This document shows positions 46,486 through 49,494 of a stretch of DNA of 49,494 nt, piece after piece. How positions within the stretch are numbered: position 1 is the stretch's first letter; each line of letters begins with the position of its first letter. Source of the stretch: Chitinophaga pinensis (GTDB lineage: Bacteria; Bacteroidota; Bacteroidia; NS11-12g; UBA955); the NCBI GenBank assembly GCA_945890895.1, contig CAMDDG010000018.1, forward strand, positions 1-49,494, written 5' to 3'. The translations under genes were made by a program, and so were the position numbers. Under the pieces are notes generated by a model. It was not told the origin of the DNA. It saw nothing but the letters and a program-made list of their open reading frames with translations, and made no database searches.

Positions 46486-48585
46486 CTAATTCATTAATAC
46501 CAAATCTATGGTTCGGGATGCAATATTGGCTTTTTTCACACGAACAGAAATGAGATCTCCCAACTGATAAACTCTTTTGCTGCGTTTTCCAACTACTTTT
46601 CGTTCCGTTTCAACAAAATAAAAGTGGTCGAATCGGATATCGCTCAGTCGAATCAATCCTTCTGCATGATAATCCAAAATCGTTGCATAAATCCCCCAAT
46701 CAGTAACACCTGTAATGCGAGCCTCAAATATTTCACCTTCATGAAATTTCATCAATTCAGCCAATTTGTATTTTATACTTGCACGTTCAGCCTCGCTGGC
46801 TTTCTGTTCCATATTTGAAGAATGTTTTGCCAGCTCTTCTATTTGAGATTCTGTATAGGGAGATTCCCGTTTATTTAAATATTCAAACAAAATTCGATGA
46901 GCCAGTAAATCGGGATATCGACGAATGGGAGAGGTGAAATGCGTGTAATATTCAAATGCCAATCCAAAGTGGCTTGTTTTTTGGGATGTATATACGGCTT
47001 TTGCCATAGTACGGATGGACATTTGTTGAAGTAATTCTTCTTCGGGTTTACCGGCGGTTCTTTCAAGCAACCCATTTAATGATTTTCGCAATTGTTTTTC
47101 ATTATCAATTTGGATGGGATATCCTAACAATTTGCAAAATTTTGCGAATTCTAATAGTTTGTCTTTCGGTGGTTCGTCGTGCGTTCTATAAATGAAAGGT
47201 GGGTTGGGTTTCTTCAAATTAAAAACATAAACAGCTACAGCCTGATTGGCAAGAAGCATGTAGGTTTCAATTAATTTGTGAGCTTCAAAACGTTGTTTTT
47301 CAATAACTTTAGTAGGTAAATTGTTCTCGTCCAATTGGAATCTTAACTCTTTCGATTCAAACCGAAGCGCTCCATTTTTGAACCTCTGTTCTTCGTATTT
47401 AAGAGCAATATTATTGAGTAATTCAATTTCCTGAAAAAAATCACCTTGTTTCTGTACGATTCTTTCTTGTGCTTCCTCGTATGAAAATCGGCGATCAGAA
47501 TGAATAATTCCCTTTCCAATCCAGGTGTTTATAACATTCCAGTCGCGATCGAGGGTTAATTCCACAGAAAAACTTAATCGATCTTCATTCGGCTTTAAGC
47601 TACACAGATTGTTACTCAATTTTTCGGGTAACATGGGAATGGTTCTATCCACTAAATAAACGGAAGTAGCACGATTTATGGCTTCACGTTCAAGCGGAGT
47701 GCCCGGTTTCACATAATGAGAAACATCAGCGATATGAATACCTATTTTTATTTCTTCGGGGGATATTTGTAACGAAATAGCATCGTCAAAGTCTTTTGCA
47801 TCAACTGGATCGATAGTGAACGTAGTTACATTTCTGAAGTCTTTTCTTAATTTAATTTCGGACTCGGGAATGATTTCTGAAATGGCATCTGATTCTAATA
47901 ATACATCGGAAGGAAATTCTGAACTGAATCCAAATTCGGCAACAATGGCATGCATTTCGGTTTCATGTTCTCCTGCTTTTCCTAATACTTGTATTAATCT
48001 CCCTAATGGATATTTGCTTCTTTCGGGATAGTCGTAAACTTCAACTACGGCTTTCAATCCATCGTATTTAGAATCAATTGGTTCGTCGATTTGAATATCG
48101 TTATAACCACTTTTTCCGGTTAATAAATACCCATTATCATTGAACACATCCAAGTATCCAATTACTTTGCGCGGTTCTCGTTTTAATAACCGCAACCGTG
48201 AAATTTCTTGACGTTTACCTTTTCGCTGAAACCCTATTTCAATAACATCTTCGGGCAACAATCCTTTGAATGCCGATTGGGGGATTCTAAGAATTTCATT
48301 TTTTTCATCGTCTTTTAATAACAATTCACCAGCAAAATTGACAATTACTCGAGCTTTGGTTAAAAGTTCAGGTTGGATTTTTGCAAAATTTCCTTTGCTG
48401 GGTTGATCGATGAGTTTTTTTTGAGCAAGCGACAATAAAGCTTGGAAAACGGATTCTTTTTGTATGCTAGAATCTTTAGGAATTCGTGCGTAAACGCGTT
48501 GTGTGTTAAGCGTGCCTTTGGGTTGATCTTCAACAATGCTTAAAACTATCTTCTCAATGAATGAGAGTTTTTTAGGTGGTTTCAA
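46486..48585 (-). CDS. rnr: Ribonuclease R
   Basis: The 699-residue protein has an N-terminal helix-turn-helix-like region, cold-shock domains (about residues 60-230), and the RNB catalytic domain beginning near 255 with IDPVDAKDFDDAISL, in which Asp259, Asp262, Asp265, Asp267 and Asp268 include the metal ligands. A C-terminal S1 domain (about 615-695, GEIFEARITGVTDWGIYATI) completes it. It degrades structured RNA 3' to 5'. The start appears to be TTG at 48585, five bases after the MFS gene stop; no ATG suits the N-terminus. It lies in an operon downstream of the transporter. Confidence 0.95.
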   Translation of the reverse strand: MKPPKKLSFIEKIVLSIVEDQPKGTLNTQRVYARIPKDSSIQKESVFQALLSLAQKKLIDQPSKGNFAKIQPELLTKARVIVNFAGELLLKDDEKNEILRIPQSAFKGLLPEDVIEIGFQRKGKRQEISRLRLLKREPRKVIGYLDVFNDNGYLLTGKSGYNDIQIDEPIDSKYDGLKAVVEVYDYPERSKYPLGRLIQVLGKAGEHETEMHAIVAEFGFSSEFPSDVLLESDAISEIIPESEIKLRKDFRNVTTFTIDPVDAKDFDDAISLQISPEEIKIGIHIADVSHYVKPGTPLEREAINRATSVYLVDRTIPMLPEKLSNNLCSLKPNEDRLSFSVELTLDRDWNVINTWIGKGIIHSDRRFSYEEAQERIVQKQGDFFQEIELLNNIALKYEEQRFKNGALRFESKELRFQLDENNLPTKVIEKQRFEAHKLIETYMLLANQAVAVYVFNLKKPNPPFIYRTHDEPPKDKLLEFAKFCKLLGYPIQIDNEKQLRKSLNGLLERTAGKPEEELLQQMSIRTMAKAVYTSQKTSHFGLAFEYYTHFTSPIRRYPDLLAHRILFEYLNKRESPYTESQIEELAKHSSNMEQKASEAERASIKYKLAELMKFHEGEIFEARITGVTDWGIYATILDYHAEGLIRLSDIRFDHFYFVETERKVVGKRSKRVYQLGDLISVRVKKANIASRTIDLVLMN

Positions 48586-48590
48586 AATTC

Positions 48591-49494
48591 TTATTTTTCG
48601 TAATAATCTAAATCCTTATGAAAGGACTCTTCTACATGCAAAGTTCCCCAAATAGCAACAGCAATGCAAATTATTCCAATAATTAATGCTGCGAGTGTGT
48701 GAGATGGGGTATACTTCTCCAATAATTCATATCCCGAAGTGATGATTAAAACACCACCTCGAACAAAATTCGGAACGGTTGCAGAAACGGTGGAGCGAAT
48801 ATTGGTACCAAATTGCTCGGAGGCATTGGTCACAAAAAGGGCCCAATATCCAGTTACAAACCCCAAAGCTGTTGCTAAAAATCGATAGTAATTGGCTGAA
48901 CCAACGGGTCCGAATAAATATAGGGACATGATTGCAAGAATCCCCAAAAGGTTAATTAAGATTACCTTTTTTCGACTTTGCAATAATTGAGATAGGATTC
49001 CTGAAAATAAATCCCCCGCTGATAATCCCACATAACTCCATAACACCATTTCTTTCGTGGGAATTTGATTGAGAATATCTGGATTTCCCGTAATTTCAGG
49101 TAGGAATCTATGTGCGAGGGCGATTAATATTCCAACAACAAACCAAACAGGTAAACCAATTACAATACAAGCCAAATATTTCAAAAAGTTCTCTTTGGTT
49201 TTGAATAAAGATAAAAGATTTCCTTTTTTAACTTTACCGTGTTCAATGTTCATAAACATTTCACTTTCAAATGTTCCTGCTCTCAGTGCGAGAAGAAATA
49301 AACCCATGCCTCCACCTACCAGGTAAGCAACTTGCCAATTTTCTAAAGGGCGATTAATGATGGAAGATATAAACGCACCAATGGCTTCTCCTTTACTGGA
49401 AACTAAAAACGCAGCAACCGCACCTAAAGCACCAAAAGTTACAATAATCATGGTGCCAATGCCTCGTTTTTTTACTGGCATCAATTCTGAAACT
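48591..49494 (-). CDS. MFS transporter, C-terminal part (5' end beyond the window)
   Basis: The frame is open to the window edge (…VSELMPVKKRGIGT at its upstream end), so the TTG/ATG near 49484 is not the real start. About 300 residues remain, with some eight hydrophobic helices. The opening ELMPVKKRGIGT resembles the loop motif that follows helix 4 in MFS proteins (ExxPxxxRG). A central hydrophilic loop (NIEHGKVKKGNLLSLFKTKEN) separates the N and C halves. Substrate unknown. It is co-transcribed with rnr. Confidence 0.8.
   Translation of the reverse strand, partial: VSELMPVKKRGIGTMIIVTFGALGAVAAFLVSSKGEAIGAFISSIINRPLENWQVAYLVGGGMGLFLLALRAGTFESEMFMNIEHGKVKKGNLLSLFKTKENFLKYLACIVIGLPVWFVVGILIALAHRFLPEITGNPDILNQIPTKEMVLWSYVGLSAGDLFSGILSQLLQSRKKVILINLLGILAIMSLYLFGPVGSANYYRFLATALGFVTGYWALFVTNASEQFGTNIRSTVSATVPNFVRGGVLIITSGYELLEKYTPSHTLAALIIGIICIAVAIWGTLHVEESFHKDLDYYEK

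Overview
The window is Bacteroidota DNA, most like the order Flavobacteriales. It is AT-rich and carries a cluster of type IX secretion (T9SS) and gliding genes: gldJ, a porP/sprF family gene, porU and porV. It also encodes two very large secreted proteins with gliding-associated C-terminal (type B) sorting domains. Many genes have the Bacteroidota promoter pattern TTTG ... TAnnTTTG and almost none has a Shine-Dalgarno sequence. No tRNA, rRNA, CRISPR array, insertion sequence or prophage was seen. Most of the window reads as stable chromosomal backbone.

Layout. 1-7374: T9SS/gliding block, with gldJ (cut by the left edge) and a porP-like gene on the minus strand, then porU and porV on the plus strand across a 625-base divergent control region. 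7390-10898: acyl-CoA carboxylase genes (carboxyltransferase, accB, accC), closed by two hairpins. 11028-14298: a degenerate 14-bp tandem repeat, a DUF4920 lipoprotein, a NamZ/DUF1343 cell-wall glycosidase and, head to head with it, a LolC/FtsX-type permease. 14469-16424: gyrB. 16552-20395: a three-gene export operon (ABC membrane domain without an ATPase domain, HlyD-type adaptor, TolC-type channel). 20542-23947: sugar transferase, lipoprotein and divergent Gfo/Idh/MocA-like protein, probably an envelope polysaccharide unit. 24046-25986: pcm and a convergent Xaa-Pro aminopeptidase. 26221-30852: a 1543-residue PKD/type B sorted surface protein. 31144-36518: beta-barrel protein, HU/SPOR protein, TonB-like protein and folC in one direction. 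36681-37267: rplU-rpmA. 37469-39937: acyl-CoA thioesterase, 2OG-Fe(II) oxygenase and an ECF sigma factor with a small putative regulator. 40082-45390: fmt and a 1362-residue SBBP-repeat type B sorted protein. 45387-49494: polyprenyl synthase, rnr and a truncated MFS transporter.

How it fits together. PorU (C25-type protease) and PorV (outer-membrane shuttle) process and anchor proteins carrying T9SS sorting domains. GldJ is a lipoprotein needed for motility and secretion. The two giant proteins at 26221 and 41302 are probable clients of that machine, because both end in the type B domain with the NRWG motif.

The most interesting signals are regulatory or structural rather than a clear new gene system. 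(1) Several genes place a perfect TAnnTTTG box exactly four bases before the ATG, which predicts leaderless mRNAs. (2) The ECF sigma gene has a perfect consensus Shine-Dalgarno in a genome that hardly uses them. (3) A type 1-like export operon has no ATPase domain. (4) folC contains an in-frame 9-bp tandem repeat encoding Asn/Asp-Ser-X triplets. (5) A separate 14-bp degenerate repeat ends inside the DUF4920 stop codon. I cannot claim a demonstrated new system from sequence alone.
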